A stretch of 64,000 nt of DNA. Source: Pipra filicauda (lineage: Eukaryota > Chordata > Aves > Passeriformes > Pipridae). The notes beneath the pieces are model-generated. The model ran no database searches and was not told the origin of the DNA. It saw only the letters and a list, made by a program, of their open reading frames with translations. This document shows, one piece after another, positions 48,859 to 61,604 of the stretch (positions within the stretch are counted from its first letter, which is position 1; every line of letters starts with the position of its first letter). The DNA is taken from contig NW_024104359.1 in assembly GCF_003945595.2 (NCBI RefSeq), positions 783,501-847,500 on the forward strand, read 5' to 3'. The position numbers and the translations under genes are program-made.

Positions 48859-49035
48859 CTGGTCAGAGAAAAAGATTTATAACAGTGGATGTGATATGGA
48901 ACTGGCACTTAGTTACCTGCTGAAAGATTATATATGTGGCTGGGAAGAGATCTGTAATGAAGAAATATATATAATATTACAGGTGTGTAGGTTTCCAGGC
49001 TTCTAAAATATAAATTAATGTGAAGATATTTCTAC

Positions 49036-49111
49036 CATTTCCTGGCCCATAATTCAACAAGCAATCTGAGGTCCTGATGATTTGGTACGTGGTTGCTAAA
49101 TGACAGTTCTT
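49036..49111 (-). CDS. LRR gene exon, 76 nt
   Basis: Acceptor acctgtag, donor gtagaa. It encodes EELSFSNHVPNHQDLRLLVE then LWARKW, entering in phase 1 and leaving in phase 2 with a split Trp codon. Confidence 0.65.
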
Positions 49112-49872
49112 CTACAGGTCAGAATAAAATAAAGCTATTTTTTAACGGATGTTCGAAAGGACCTGAGCTCTAAAATCCTGTTTCTATAAGTTCCTTCACG
49201 TGCTCTGAGTTAGCCTTTAGTTGTTCTGAGAAAGGAAGGTGTTTGCAACTTTCACTGACAACAATGGGGTCAATGACTGTACCCAAAACCTCATTTGTAT
49301 TAAGAAGGACACACACTGAACACTTAAATTCTTAAGGTTTACTGAAATGTCTAGAGCTATGGACATCTTCAAACTCCTAACTAAAGCAAGGACAGGGTGG
49401 AAATTTTCCACTGTTTAGTCCCAAACTTGCAAATACTGGATTTTGAAATCCATCTTTCATTCTTGAGTGTGTTTGTAGATCGTAATGGAGCCAATTCAGC
49501 CTTAAAACACAATATATGTGCCACTGTTTGCAGGACTGGATTTCCCTCTTGGTTTCTTGTTTGGCATATGGCTACTGCATTCTGAGCAACATTTAAATGT
49601 TAATGAACTTTTGAGAGAAGTAATCAACACCATATTAATACTAAATATTTTCAATTTACTGTTCTGGCAGTTGTTTCCCATTTTTTGAAATTACAAAGGA
49701 TAACTTTTTTAGCCATTAAAAAAAAAGCACATCTGTACAACATGGGATAAAATCCTGCCCCTTTTCAAGAGAATGGCAAACTCCATGATTTCTGGTCATA
49801 ACATTTTAGGCATGTAGGTTTTGAGCAAATAAAGTTAAGGCTTAAATGTGAATGTGTCTTTTTGATCTTCAC

Positions 49873-49966
49873 CTTCTCTCACTCGGGGACAGCGGAGCTG
49901 ATTTCCTCGAACATCGTGTTCCTCTATGTCACACCAGCCAAGGTACTTGAAGGAGTCAGAAGGAAG
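49873..49966 (-). CDS. LRR gene exon, 94 nt
   Basis: A strong T-rich acceptor (ttttttttaag) and donor gtgaag. It encodes LPSDSFKYLGWCDIEEHDVR and GNQLRCPRVRE, ending in phase 1; the next exon completes a Glu codon. A second in-frame acceptor (ccttcaag) seven codons further on is possible. Confidence 0.7.
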
Positions 49967-51091
49967 CTTAAAAAAAAAAAGCAAAATAAAGACATAAAAG
50001 AATCAGTAAAAGTTCTTCAGTTCCTGACACTGTATTTTCTCGTATTTCTGGCCTTATTGCAGCAGAAATCCCTCCAGTTAGAGCCAAGCCCAGAAGCTGG
50101 TAAATGCTGTGAGAATTCACAGTTCAGAGTAGTTTGCCACAGCTCATTCTGGTTTACTTCTACAAATCGGCTCAAATATTGGAGAAGCTTTTCCAGGGCT
50201 TATTATCCCCTTGCCCATCACCTCCAGTTTGGTGCAGAGTGCTCAGAGGCCGAGTCAAACCCCTTTCCCCAGCACAGACACCACAGCACAGAATCTTATT
50301 TATAATCTGCCCCGGCTTCGGAAGATAAGAAGAGGTGACAGGATCAGCCCCAAAGCTGAGGAAGAGATTTCTGCCTTAGCTATTCTTTGTCATGTCTCTC
50401 TTCTATAAACCTGTGCTTGGACTGGTAAAGCCAAACACTTACTGGGGAAGGCAGCCCAGAGTCACAGCTCGGCCTGATGATTCCTCTGCCTTGTGATAAA
50501 CCCGGTGGGATTGGGTGTGTGTCCCTCAGGATGGAGCAGCAGGATGGATAGGATTTACTGAACTTTTCATTGCTTGTAGTCAGACCTGAGGAACTGAGAG
50601 AGATGTTAAACCAGCATTGATTCTGTTCAGAGAAAAGCAAATTGTTTTATAATTAAAGAGAATACCGAGAGTAGCACGGGGTAGGACTTGGCATCAGGCA
50701 ACAGCCACGTGGTCCTGAGGTCAAACCATAGACAGTCCCCTCACCTCTCACCTGAGCAGTGTGTACACACATGGAGGCTTTCAGAGATGAGTCCAAACAT
50801 CAGAATGAGGAATTTACTGACAGTTTGATAGAAAAATTCATGAGAAAATGAAGGATTGATCTTTTTCAGCAGTGTGATGTGTCCCCTTCTACCCTGTACA
50901 GCCCTGCTTTGATGGATCCAGGTTGGATGAAAAGATACCTCAATTATTTATTTTAATCCCTTGTATATGTATTTTAATTTGTTATTTTACTAATATTATA
51001 CCAGTATATTTATTTTAATCTCTTGAATACGTTTTAGGGGAATCTCAAGAATCCAGAGAAAAGCTGAACTTAGTCCAATAGAGTCTTCAAA

Positions 51092-51148
51092 CCATAGAAT
51101 CAATAAGGTTGGAAAAGACCTCCAAGATCATCAAGCCCAAATTTCAAC
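51092..51148 (-). mobile_element. CR1 LINE terminal remnant
   Basis: 'accatagaatcaataaggtt', 'ggaaaagacctccaagatca' is the reverse-complement CR1 end of the older bird subfamilies. It lies in an intron of the LRR gene. Confidence 0.8.
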
Positions 51149-52116
51149 CTGAAGTGATGTGTTTTTGTGCTTTGCTACTCCATTGCCTCAGAACATTTCC
51201 AAAAGCCCATTTTATATACCCTAAATGATGCAATTCCTCCAACTGTGCTTCAGAGGGACTGAAGAATTTGCAGACTGGCAGCTTTTACCATGGAATCCTT
51301 GAAAAAAAATGATTTAATTGAGTAAGTGTGTGCACACAGCACTGTAATTTGACTTTCACTGTACAGGCTGGGTGAGCTCTTGCCAGAAAGTATCAGCTGT
51401 CAGTGTGTATTGTTAGAACAACTCTAGTCAGGAATGGAGATAAAAATGCAGCTTTGAAATGGTTTGGGGAGCAAGGCAAAGGAAGTTTCCTACTGAGTGT
51501 AACAGACAAACTAAATAGAACATCAGTTAAAAGGTGCAATTACAGGTTATTGAAGAGACATGTGCTGTTGACCTTACTATGATTTTTTTCCCCAGTATTC
51601 CATCTTTGCTGGCTTTGGCCCAAAAGTGCTCCCAGGCTCTGACGCACGGATCTCCTCCTCCCTTCATACTTTATGGTGGTTGTTAATGGGATCAAACCAG
51701 CCCCAATAAACCATAGGAGACTTCAGAGAAGCTGAGTGAGCTCAGCATTTGGGAAATCAAACAGCTATTTACTGGTTTTTGAAGTCATCTTGAGGCCATT
51801 TTCATGTGTGTGTGTCACAGAGCAGCAGGTGTTCCCATGCACAGCAGCCCTGTGAAAAGGGGATTTATGTTGGGTCAATATTTTAAAAAAACCCAACCCA
51901 ACAGGAAATAAAAAGTGCTGGGAATCCTTGTTTAGCCCTATCTCGGTATTTGCTCTGCTTCTGCTTCCTTGTATGTTAAATGAGGTCATACCAAAGAAAT
52001 ATGGAGAAATTATTTTGTATTCAAGAAAAAGGTCTGTTATTTTTCTCAGTTTAGAAGCGACTTTTTAGGATGTATTCAAGTGACTATTTATAACTGCAAG
52101 ACTTTTCAAAACCTAC

Positions 52117-52174
52117 CTTCTTCTCAGCCAGATACCTCCTCCTCTGCTGAGACAGGAATATGCATTCCCAGTGC
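52117..52174 (-). CDS. LRR gene exon, 58 nt
   Basis: Acceptor acatttcgag, donor gtaggt. One base completes the previous codon, followed by HWECIFLSQQRRRYLAEKK, basic and helical-looking. It ends in phase 0, matching the exon at 49.9 kb. Confidence 0.6.
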
Positions 52175-53577
52175 CTCGAAATGTGGGATAAAACATTTTA
52201 GCTGAACCATTTCACACAACACCTATTCTTATCTCCTGGCAGAAACCCACTCACAAAATTCTATATCGTGATAGAAAATAAAACCTAAAAGTCCAGAACC
52301 AATATGTGATAGTTACGACTTCTCCAATCAGGTGGGGAGTGAGATTTCCATGGGAAAGAGGGACAGAAGGAAACATTTTTCATCTCAAAACTCCCTGAGT
52401 TTAATAAGCACCAGCTGGACCTCAACATTCTGTCAGAGGAGATTTTTCTGGAGGAGCAAGTGCCATCCTGCTTTTCTCTCCCTTGCTTTGTTTTCCTCCC
52501 TATTTTGCTGCAAAATTGATGCAAAAGAAATGGCAATGAACGAGGCAGGATGCAATTCCAAGCAATTACAGATCACACAATACATGAAAGGAACGAAATT
52601 TCCTGCCTTGATTGTGAGGCCCTTCGGCTGGATATGAATCTCCAATGACACCTCTGGGAGCTGCACACTAGATTATGTCAAGCATTAAGGGAAAAAAAAT
52701 TAGATTCATGATGTCTGTCCAGGCTGAGTCATTTCCTCTCACTTCGCCTGCAGTGAGAAATTGGTGGTTATCATAAATCATGGACCTAAATTCTTATGAG
52801 AGAAGAATTAATTTCACTAATGGAAACCCTCTGTGGCAATAGCATTCCACCAGTCTCTCTCTTTTTGGGGTGAGGGAGCTGTATCTATGATGTATTTTAA
52901 GTAGAGATACTTGACTATATTTTAAGAATTCTACAAAAGAAGACTTGAAAGGAAACTTAAAATGATTATGGGGTAAAAAAATCCTGTGTGTGACCAACTT
53001 CTAATTTCTGAGGGTGGCTCTCAGTCTGGTTCCTACCACAGCTACCTTTGCCACTGATATCAAATCCAAGTACAAAATTTCAGAGTACACCAGTCAAAAT
53101 CAAACATCTAAACCCTCCATCTGGTTCAAGTATGATTTCCCCCACCTAACTGGAGTTGCCAGGCTGGAAATCCAAGCTTAGAAAATTTTTTTGTCTCTCT
53201 CTCCAGTCAGTGGAGATGAGTGGGAATGTCCAGATATTCACTTACTCAACCCAGCCTCGATGCTTTTTACTTTCAGCTGGAATGACTCACCATCCACAGG
53301 ATCCCACAGGCTTCCCTGAGAGTAGGCACAACTTCAGGGCATCTGAAGTTTGATGAGGAGGATTCCACCCTAAGTGCCTACGAGACATTTTGAAATAGAA
53401 GGACTCTTGATCCCTTCAAAAAAGCTCAGGGGAAGCTTTCTGTTCCATGTAGCAGCACTGAAATATATAAACCACCCATTCCATCTAAATAATTAAACAA
53501 ACAAGCAAAAATTTGTACTAAACAAGTCCTAAGCACCACCTTGAAGTCTGGAGCTGACTGGAGGTAAGTGAAAGTAC

Positions 53578-53856
53578 TCACAACTAAGTCCATGTATTTC
53601 GTGTATTCTGCTCAGTGGAAGTCCCAGTGGGGAATTAAGGGGCTGAAATGTTTTGCAAACTGGCAGGAACGAGGACAGAACTGCTACTGCATTTTTCAAA
53701 ACACGACTGATGAGATATGAGGCCATATCTTGGCAAATCATGCACTGCCACAGAGCTCCCCGATCAAAGTCCCACTTTATCAAGACGTCAGTGTCAGCTG
53801 TGAGACCATGAAATGCTTCTCCTCCCACTGACCACATTTTTACAGACTCCAGAATG
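53578..53856 (-). CDS. LRR gene exon, 279 nt
   Basis: Open throughout: ILESVKMWSVGGEAFHGLTA, DTDVLIKWDFDRGALWQCMI and ISRVLKNAVAVLSSFLPV are typical of real protein. The acceptor is tandem (ttag|ag|c); the second fits phase 2 of the previous exon. Donors are gtactt (53577, phase 2, which fits the next exon) or the stronger gtgagt (phase 1, which does not). No known domain recognised. Confidence 0.6.
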
Positions 53857-55848
53857 CTCTAAGTTTCCTTAATGCAGTGCAAGTACATTTGAGCCCAGCT
53901 GACTTTATGGGTAGAATACATTAAAAGCCCCTGAAATACTTTGAAGAGCTGTAGCTGAGCTACTTCTGAAACTACAGCGGGGAAAGATATTGTGAGGGGA
54001 AAACTGAGTGAAAAATCCCTCCTGTGTATATTTTAGACACTCAGCTGCTAAGAAAGGACTGTCAGACAAAAGACTCCTTTCTCCTGATAAAATGACAGCC
54101 TCGATAAACAAACATCTGAGGCTCTACAGCACAGGTCCAGCTTTGCCTCACAGAAAATGGAAAGCTCAGTGGAAGAGGAGGAAAGATAAAGAAGGTTATA
54201 AGCGAACTCTTGCAGTTGGGATTTGAAAGGCTTTCAGTCCCAGTGTTTTCAGTAGTTTTGGGGTCTGGTCCAGCTTCCCACAGTCTTATTCCCAGCTGCT
54301 CTTCATGAATCAGCAGCCTTGAGCAGGCTTAGCTTTCACTGAGTGATGTCTACTTTCCCCATAGATCTGAAACGCTCTTGATAAAAGATCTGGGAAAAAG
54401 CAGTAGGGCTATTCATACTAACTCTTCACACATCCAGTGTCAGAATTCCTATGGTGCTCCCTACAGCTTCACATCCCACCAAATCACAGAGCATATCTGA
54501 TGGAAAGGTCCCTGCTCCCATGTGGTTGATCTCAGTGAAGTCTGGTCTGGTTGGTACTTTACAGCAAAGTGCTCCAAGTTCTTTCAGCCCTGCTACAGTG
54601 CAAGTGAAAAATGTGGACCATTCTAAAGGAACCGAACCAAACGTGTTTTAAGATCATCTTTCAGAAAAAGCAAAATAAAACCAAACCTAAGAAACCAAGA
54701 AAAGGGTGATAAATCCTCCCAAACCAAGGAGTTCTTGTCACTAGGTCAGAGCTGCTGATTTTGCAAAGGCTCCAAGAAGCTGGTTCTGGGTCTGCCCAAA
54801 CCACTTGCACAAGTAGCTGTTTGCTCACAGGATACAAACACCCCATTATTTTTGCTGTCCCAGTCAGTGGCACAAGCCAAAGTCCCTCCACATAAATGAA
54901 CTGCACGGTTAACTTACAAACACAAATCCTGGAGGTATTTAAAAGGCGTCAAACTCACAATTTGGGCTGTCCTTAGTTCTGAATGCACCCAATTTACTGC
55001 TCAGGAGCAGCTTTGCTTGTATGCAAACATTTATTATGAGAACTCTCTGAACTTACAACAGTCAAGGATGTGGACACAGTGTTTCCATGCTCTATTACCT
55101 TTCAATTATTTTTATAGGAGTTTTATGAGACATTATGCAACATTTTGAAGCAGCTCTTTTGAGCATAATTTAGTGACAAACACACCTGTAAGTTATGGCT
55201 ACAATGCACCCTTGCTGTTAGCTGTAACATCAATTATCTTGCTTTATGCATCATAAAATCGCCCCCCACAAGACATAATTAACATAATTAGGTCCTATCA
55301 CCATAATTATACATACCTAGAATATTAACTAACATTTTCTTCGTGGATACAAATTCCACATCTCAATCCATGTGCCTTTCACACATCTTTTGCAACAAAT
55401 TAGGCATTTCTGATGGGACAGCTTTTGTCTTTCAGCAAAAGATGGCACCAAGAAAAAAAAAATCCCCCATTTGAATTCCTGTTTTTGTTGCACAACAACC
55501 TCCATTAGCAATACAGGCTGGTACATTCTAAAAAGACACTCAATCCTGTAACACTATCTTTGTTGTCAAAGCATGTCAAGCGGTGCAATGACTACAGGAC
55601 CGGCTCTCCTTTCACCCTCCTACCTTTCAGACATGTCTCGCTGGTGCACAAAATCCTCACATCTTGCATAAGGCTATTTGTCTACAGCCAAAGCTTATCT
55701 TCCCATCTCTGCCCCTGCATAGGGAGGGAGTTCTCCAGCCTCTGGAGAGGGGTAACCTGCAAGGATCCTAGCCGGGGCTGGATGGATTCACTGTCTCCAA
55801 GGAAACGCTGTCACCTCGCAACGCAGTCACGTTAGGAGCTATTGTTAC

Positions 55849-56009
55849 CAATCTCTTAAGTACATCAAACAAATTCCTGGGCTGATGGAGCTGGTATCAA
55901 TGAACTGTCTTTCCAGAAGGTGCCTAAAGATAGGTTGGTGATACCTGTAGCAAGATACGTGATCATCCGGAAGAGTCTCTGGTCTGCTCACTCCGGCGGC
56001 TTCACTTTC
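55849..56009 (-). CDS. LRR gene exon (unknown N-terminal region)
   Basis: The open frame reads ESEAAGVSRPETLPDDHVSC, then YRYHQPIFRHLLERQFIDTS and YLRDW. Donor GATTG|gtaaca, phase 2; an internal gtatca at 55944 is an alternative donor. The phase-0 acceptor (gattcag) has a poor pyrimidine tract. An alternative acceptor at 56035 would need phase 1 from the preceding exon, which does not supply it. Start boundary uncertain. Confidence 0.5.
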
Positions 56010-56138
56010 CTGAATCACTTTCACAGTTTTGCCCACTTGAAGTTAATATTCTCTTTGCCTAAAAGACTTCCTGCTTCATTAATGGCTTGTTAAATGCCTT
56101 ATTAATTTATCAAAGAACTTTGGATGAAAAGAAACTAC

Positions 56139-56278
56139 TTGAAGAGCCTCGTGTTTTATGTAACGTTCATGAAAGTTCTTCATGGGCACCTCTTCAATCT
56201 GTTGAGGGTTCTTGCCTTGTTTGAACCTGCTCAGCCATTTAGAAACAACCTTCCAGGCTTCTTTCTTCGAGTTTGCAG
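56139..56278 (-). CDS. LRR gene exon (unknown N-terminal region)
   Basis: Acceptor tcgttctcag, donor CAA|gtagtt. It reads ANSKKEAWKVVSKWLSRFKQ and ends ERYIKHEALQ, a basic helical-looking segment. It accepts phase 1 from the 58.4 kb exon and ends in phase 0. The frame stays open a further 19 codons past this donor before TAA, so the exon could be longer. No domain recognised. Confidence 0.55.
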
Positions 56279-58334
56279 CTGAGAACGAAAACAAGAGACT
56301 CTTCTCTTGGTGGGAACCAACAGGTCAGTTTTGTGTCTGTTTTTATGTTGTATTTTTCTTAAAACATCGAAGATGTAGGTTCTGAGAGCCAGTCCAGTGA
56401 AGCTATTCCCTTGAAAACATGTTTGGTGTGATGTTTGTTTGGCTCACCCAGACAAAGTGCAGATGCTGGCAGGGTGCCACTGATGGAATTGCAGCCCAGT
56501 GTTGTTCTGGGCACTGGTTAGCTCCTGCTGAAGTTTACAGATGGCTTTTAAACTCCAGCAGCTGTTACGGGAACCAGGTTTCGGTGTAAGGTTATAATGG
56601 AGCACTCAATCACGCCCTATTGATTGGCATCTCCCACACCACGGGCACAGCTCCTGCCTCACTTGAGCTCCTGGGCTCAGCACTGAAAGAGAGGGATAAA
56701 TAAGTTAAAATCAATGTGGAAAAAAGTACACAACCCGCTCTGCCCGGGGACATTCATCTGGAAATACCATATAGTCAAACCCTCGGTGGTTCTGACTTCC
56801 TACTTTTCAATTTCTTCACAAAAGAATTATTCCTTATTCTCCCTTTCCCTCATAATTCCCTTTTCTCTTCTTGGTTGTTGCAAAGGCTGATCAATAAAAG
56901 ATTTTTCTGTGCAGAAAGGCGTGTGCTTTCCCCAACAGTGACTGGAGGCTCCAAAACATTCCCTCAGAAATTCTGCTGGCAAACTTTGCCGCGCCAGTAA
57001 AGTAGAGGAGAATAATGGTTATTAGAAACTTTCAGCTCCTGTGCAAAGGTATTTTGTGGTTCCAAATGTTGAATTGACAGGTTATGTGAAATTTAACAAA
57101 GTAGTCATTTCACACAGGTTTCATTAAAATTTTATGTGGTAAGAGCTGAGTTTATTACAGGGTGGGCAGAGAATGGAGTATTAGGGATTCATCAGGTCAC
57201 TTGAATGTATCCTTTCTCTGCCTGCTAAGAATAAAAAAATTAATATCTAAATCAAACAAGACTGTAATTTGGGGCCTTTCTACTTACCATTTTTCCTCTC
57301 TGTACAAAATGAAAGGTATTGGTCCTCATCAGGGCTTAATAGGCTTCAGATCTTCTGTGGCAAATGCAATCCTCATAAAGCCCATGAAAAATTATCTCTG
57401 TGCTATTGCAGAGAAATGACATATTTTACATGGTGGCGGCCTTTCCATTATAAATACCATTTTTCAGATCTTTACAACCTGCCCATAAAAATGTGCTTCT
57501 GACAAGAAATGCAGCAGCATGCCCCAACTCTGCAAGAAAGAGGTTTTTTCCCACTTTATCCAGTTTTGGTCAGTAATTTTGTCTCTGAAATGGCTGAGCA
57601 GGCCAAATGCAGGATGGGCATCAGTCTCAACCACGTGTCTCTCACATCTACATTGGATCAGATGCTTCCCTGGATGTCCTGCAGGTGCATGAAATATGTA
57701 TGAACTGGCCAGAATAGGGCTCATCCTGAGGTCTGACTAATGACAGGAACAATTCCAATTATTCTGACTGCTGTAGGCCACAAGAGGCCCTGTTGTTCTG
57801 GGCACCACAGAATGCCAGGAAAACAGAGTTTGCTCCAGAGAGTTTGTGCTTTAATTGAACAGAGCAGACAGACAAAGAGTAGGAAGAAAGGAAATAATAT
57901 TATCCCGCCTCCTTTTATACAGAAATAACTGAAATGCTCAGACCATGAAATGCTGGCACTGTGGCAATAGCCAGCAAAAATTCTGTTCCTGTGACCAGGG
58001 TCAGCATTCCCACAGCATTCACAGAGCCTGGCTTGGTTAAGATCAGACTAGATGAACAGTCTGGCTTTAAAGTCTGCATTTAAACAGCTGAGTTTCTCTG
58101 AGCTGACATTTCGTTAATCATCATTAAAGAACACTTAAAAATCACTTCTGGGTGATAACATTTTACTGAATCAGAGATGCAGCAGCTAAAGATTAGTTTG
58201 TTGGTACAATTTCGTGTTCTTTACATAAAATACTTAATTTACTTAGGTGATATCAAACCATTAAGTAAAATCAGATCTAAAAGTTTAATAACATTTTAGC
58301 AGCAGCAGAAAGTGAATTTCTCTGTTGATCTTAC

Positions 58335-58447
58335 CTGGCTTGACCATATCCAGGAATCCGTGGTATTGGAGTTGGATCAACCAGTTAGAGAGAGAATTTC
58401 TTTGACTATTTCTTTAGTATGATCTGCATGGACAGTCACAGGAAGCA
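58335..58447 (-). pseudogene. LRR gene exon with CT-repeat frameshift
   Basis: A textbook acceptor (ccttttccag) and donor (CAG|gtaaga). The frame VLPVTVHADHTKEIVKEILS runs into TGA just after a CTCTCTCT tract. Removing one CT unit gives NWLIQLQYHGFLDMVKP, and phase 1 at the donor then fits the next exon exactly. The 113-nt length is two more than phase compatibility needs (111). Confidence 0.6.
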
Positions 58448-61400
58448 CTGGAAAAGGAACACAGTATTAAATGCACAGATGCTCATCTGTGCCTGGGCAG
58501 AGAAGCAGGCACAACTTGCACAAACCAAATGGACATTTTGCTGAGTTACCCAGGCAACACATTTCTTTCTGTCCTGCCCGTTCAGGATTCCACTCAACTA
58601 TTCGACTCCCTCTGGCAGGACTTGGAGAGCATTCCCAGGGAAAAGCCAAGTACAACAGGACAAAGCCTTGGAGAGAAGGAGAGCAGAGTTAGTGAAACTT
58701 TTCATCAGGGTCACCAGACAAAAAGGAATCAACAACAAGGCGCATAAATTATTGAAGTGAAAACTATATATGTCTGGTTTTGTAAGGTGTTACAAACCCA
58801 GGGATTCCAAGAGGGTTGGGGGGGCTGTAACCAAGCAACAAGTACTGAAATTTGGTTCTCTCTTCTGGAAAAACAGCAGGCTTGCAAGTCATAGTGACAA
58901 TGTCTGGCACTAAAAACTGAGCCTGTCCTTGATTTTATAGTCTTTGGATCAAGCCATAAGAAGAGATGTTTATGGAACGGGGAATGGAATTTTTATTTGG
59001 TTTAGGAGAGACTTATTTCAGTATCAAATCAGAATTTTCTAACCAAATGTAGATCAACAATTTCTGGATGAGTTGGACTTTATCTGACACTACAGAAAGA
59101 TCACTTATAAGTAATGTTTTAAGATTTTTTTTTAAAGTTTCTTTTCAAAAAAATATTGGCCTTAACTTTCCTTTTCTTGCATTTGGCAACTTGAAAGAGA
59201 AAACCTAATCATACCCCAAGTGCAGTGGGTGGCAGGCAGCACCCCTGTGGATTGACAAGCAATAATGATTTCTCCCATTCTATACCTCACTGAGATTTAT
59301 TTTCCCTTTAACCTTAAAACATGGCTTGTTATATTGAATGAATTTATTGCATCCTAATGCACAGATGCACATGAGGTCATGCTTAACCTTGTACCCTCAC
59401 AAGTAATGCCACTGAATTCAGCTGGAGCAGAATCCAACCTGTATGTGCACATGGAGAAATCCCAAAGGTACCTGCCAGGTATCTGCCAGACTTCTCACAA
59501 GAGATTGAACTGAGTGTTCCTTCACCCAAGTCATGCTTTAGAACTCACTGAAAGTGATGGACAAAGTCCCCTCCATTTTAATGAGTTTGCTGTCAGTCTC
59601 CACTTGTCCAGGTGCCATTTCTGTCTAACCCCCAAAATTTAAAACACTTCATCCAAAGCTGCCAAAACAAACAAGATCAGGCATTTGATGGAGAACTCTG
59701 GTATGAGGTCAGCCTCATTTCCTCCATCCACATCCTTATTATGAATCTCATGTTTCATCTTAATTGTTAGCAATTCCCAATGGAATACAACATTCATTAA
59801 GTACTTCCTAATTTATCAAACATAGGTTTCATCAGGTAATTTTAATCATATGAAAATCATTCTGAATTCATTTTTGATGTACAATTTCCTGTTGAAACCA
59901 CGTGAGCCTCCTTTCCCCCTGTGTTGTTGGAAGCAACATCTCTGGTTATTCTCCTCTTTAACTTCCATCATTGCAGATGCCACAATATTTCCACAATTTT
60001 TTGCATTTATTTATGAAACTGCTGCCAACTGCTGAAGAGTTATGTCTCCTCTTTTTGTGGAGAATTGATGACCTGGATTACATTGGAAAAATTGTTTCAC
60101 TTCATCCATCAAAACCCTCCTTCCCGAAACTCAGATCTTGCAAATATGGGAATACTTGGGAGTCACCAGAGCACTTCTTTATTAAAGTGGCTTTACCAAG
60201 TTGTCATATGTCAGATATTTGAGAGAAATAAGCATAATCTCTTTAAGTATGGAACAGGAAAACTACTCCATTGCTGGGCCAAGGTGGTAAAAATGACCCA
60301 GCTCTAAATAAGCTAAGAAAGGAGGGAAAGAGCAGGAAAACACGGAAAAGCAATGCAGTTGAACGATAAACATAATTCAGTTGTTTAAAATTCAGAGATG
60401 CCTGTCCCCATTCCAATCAAAGAAGGAACTGAGAGCTCTGAATGTGTATTTACAGGCAGAACTCGTTCCTGACATCTCTGATTTTTTTATCCCTATTCTT
60501 TCCCCGGCTCTTATTGCCAAAAAAAATTAGGTTTGAATGAATGCCTTGTTATTCACTGTCTGCAAGGATAATAAAGATGTTCTCTAGCTGAGAGCAGAAA
60601 GCAAGGCCTCCTGTGATCATGGGGAAAAGAAGAGAGAAGCATTATGAGGAGAATCAACTGTTTTTATTAAAGGTGTTGTGTTCCTGCAGCTTTTGTGAGG
60701 AAATCCAAATAATTTGCTCCCACTTGCTTTCATTTGGAAAAAATGGCAGCCTTGTGTTACATAAAAAAAGGAGAAAGAGCCTTGTTTCTCTCCAGTGCTT
60801 CTTTTATAGGAAGGAGACAGACACACTGTGGCTGTCCACAATTGCTGCCTGGAAAGTTAGGAACAGGCACAGCCTACCAAGAGAAATTAAATGTAATGAC
60901 AATGTTTCTGCTCAAAGTCAGAGACTGCATTTGCTGTATCACAGCCTGGGCGTTCTGAGGGCTGGAGGATGTTCTCCTTCCAGCAGTACTGGGGGCACTG
61001 AGGGATTCTTGGGACTGATTTCCCATTGCTTCGTCCCTCAGCTGAGGGTTTGTACCTGCTGCTCAGCCTCACCAAGTGGGGATTTCTGAGCAACAGGTAT
61101 TTTGTATTCACAAGGCCCAGTTACAAATATCTATTTTAAATCAGGTCTCCTGACCTCAGTAGAGGAAGGATTCCGGACTCACATATATTCAAAACACAAG
61201 AAGACCTCAAAGTATCTTCCAGTGGATTATTTGCCTTCCCCTTACTCTCCACAACAATGTCTTTCCACCCAAGTTCTGGCACTGCAGGACTCCAAAGGTG
61301 CTGGTGGGACTTCTCAGAGCCTGTGTTTGTAATTCCTGGTGTGGGCAGTGCTCCATCCATGTGTATTAGTCCTTCCTGCCACGGGATCCCTTTCAATCAG

Positions 61401-61587
61401 GGCCCAGGGAAGGTGATCCACTGGCTGCAAATGGAATCACTTCACCCGATGCCTCGCTCTGCTTTAGCTGTTTTCATCCAAAATCCCCTCTGAGAGACAA
61501 AGATGGATTTCTCAGAGGGTCATTCCCCACCTCACACTTTTGCTTTAACAGAGAGGAGGTGACAGAAGCAGCAGCTTTTCTTTCAGG

Positions 61588-61604
61588 AAAAAAAAAAAAA
61601 AAAA
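61588..61604. repeat. A17 homopolymer
   Basis: Seventeen consecutive A, flanked by unique-looking sequence. Confidence 0.9.

Noticed and set aside
48940..49000. Small minus-strand candidate exon (acceptor ttacag, donor gtaact) between two LRR exons
   Set aside because: In the phase supplied by the preceding exon it creates an immediate TGA, so it is not used in the chain.
49862..50305. 147-codon + strand open frame
   Set aside because: It overlaps the minus-strand LRR exon at 49873-49966, which has splice sites and compatible phases. The + frame has no support.
60613..61089. 158-codon + strand open frame
   Set aside because: Composition and lack of motifs suggest chance. It lies in an intron of the minus-strand LRR gene.
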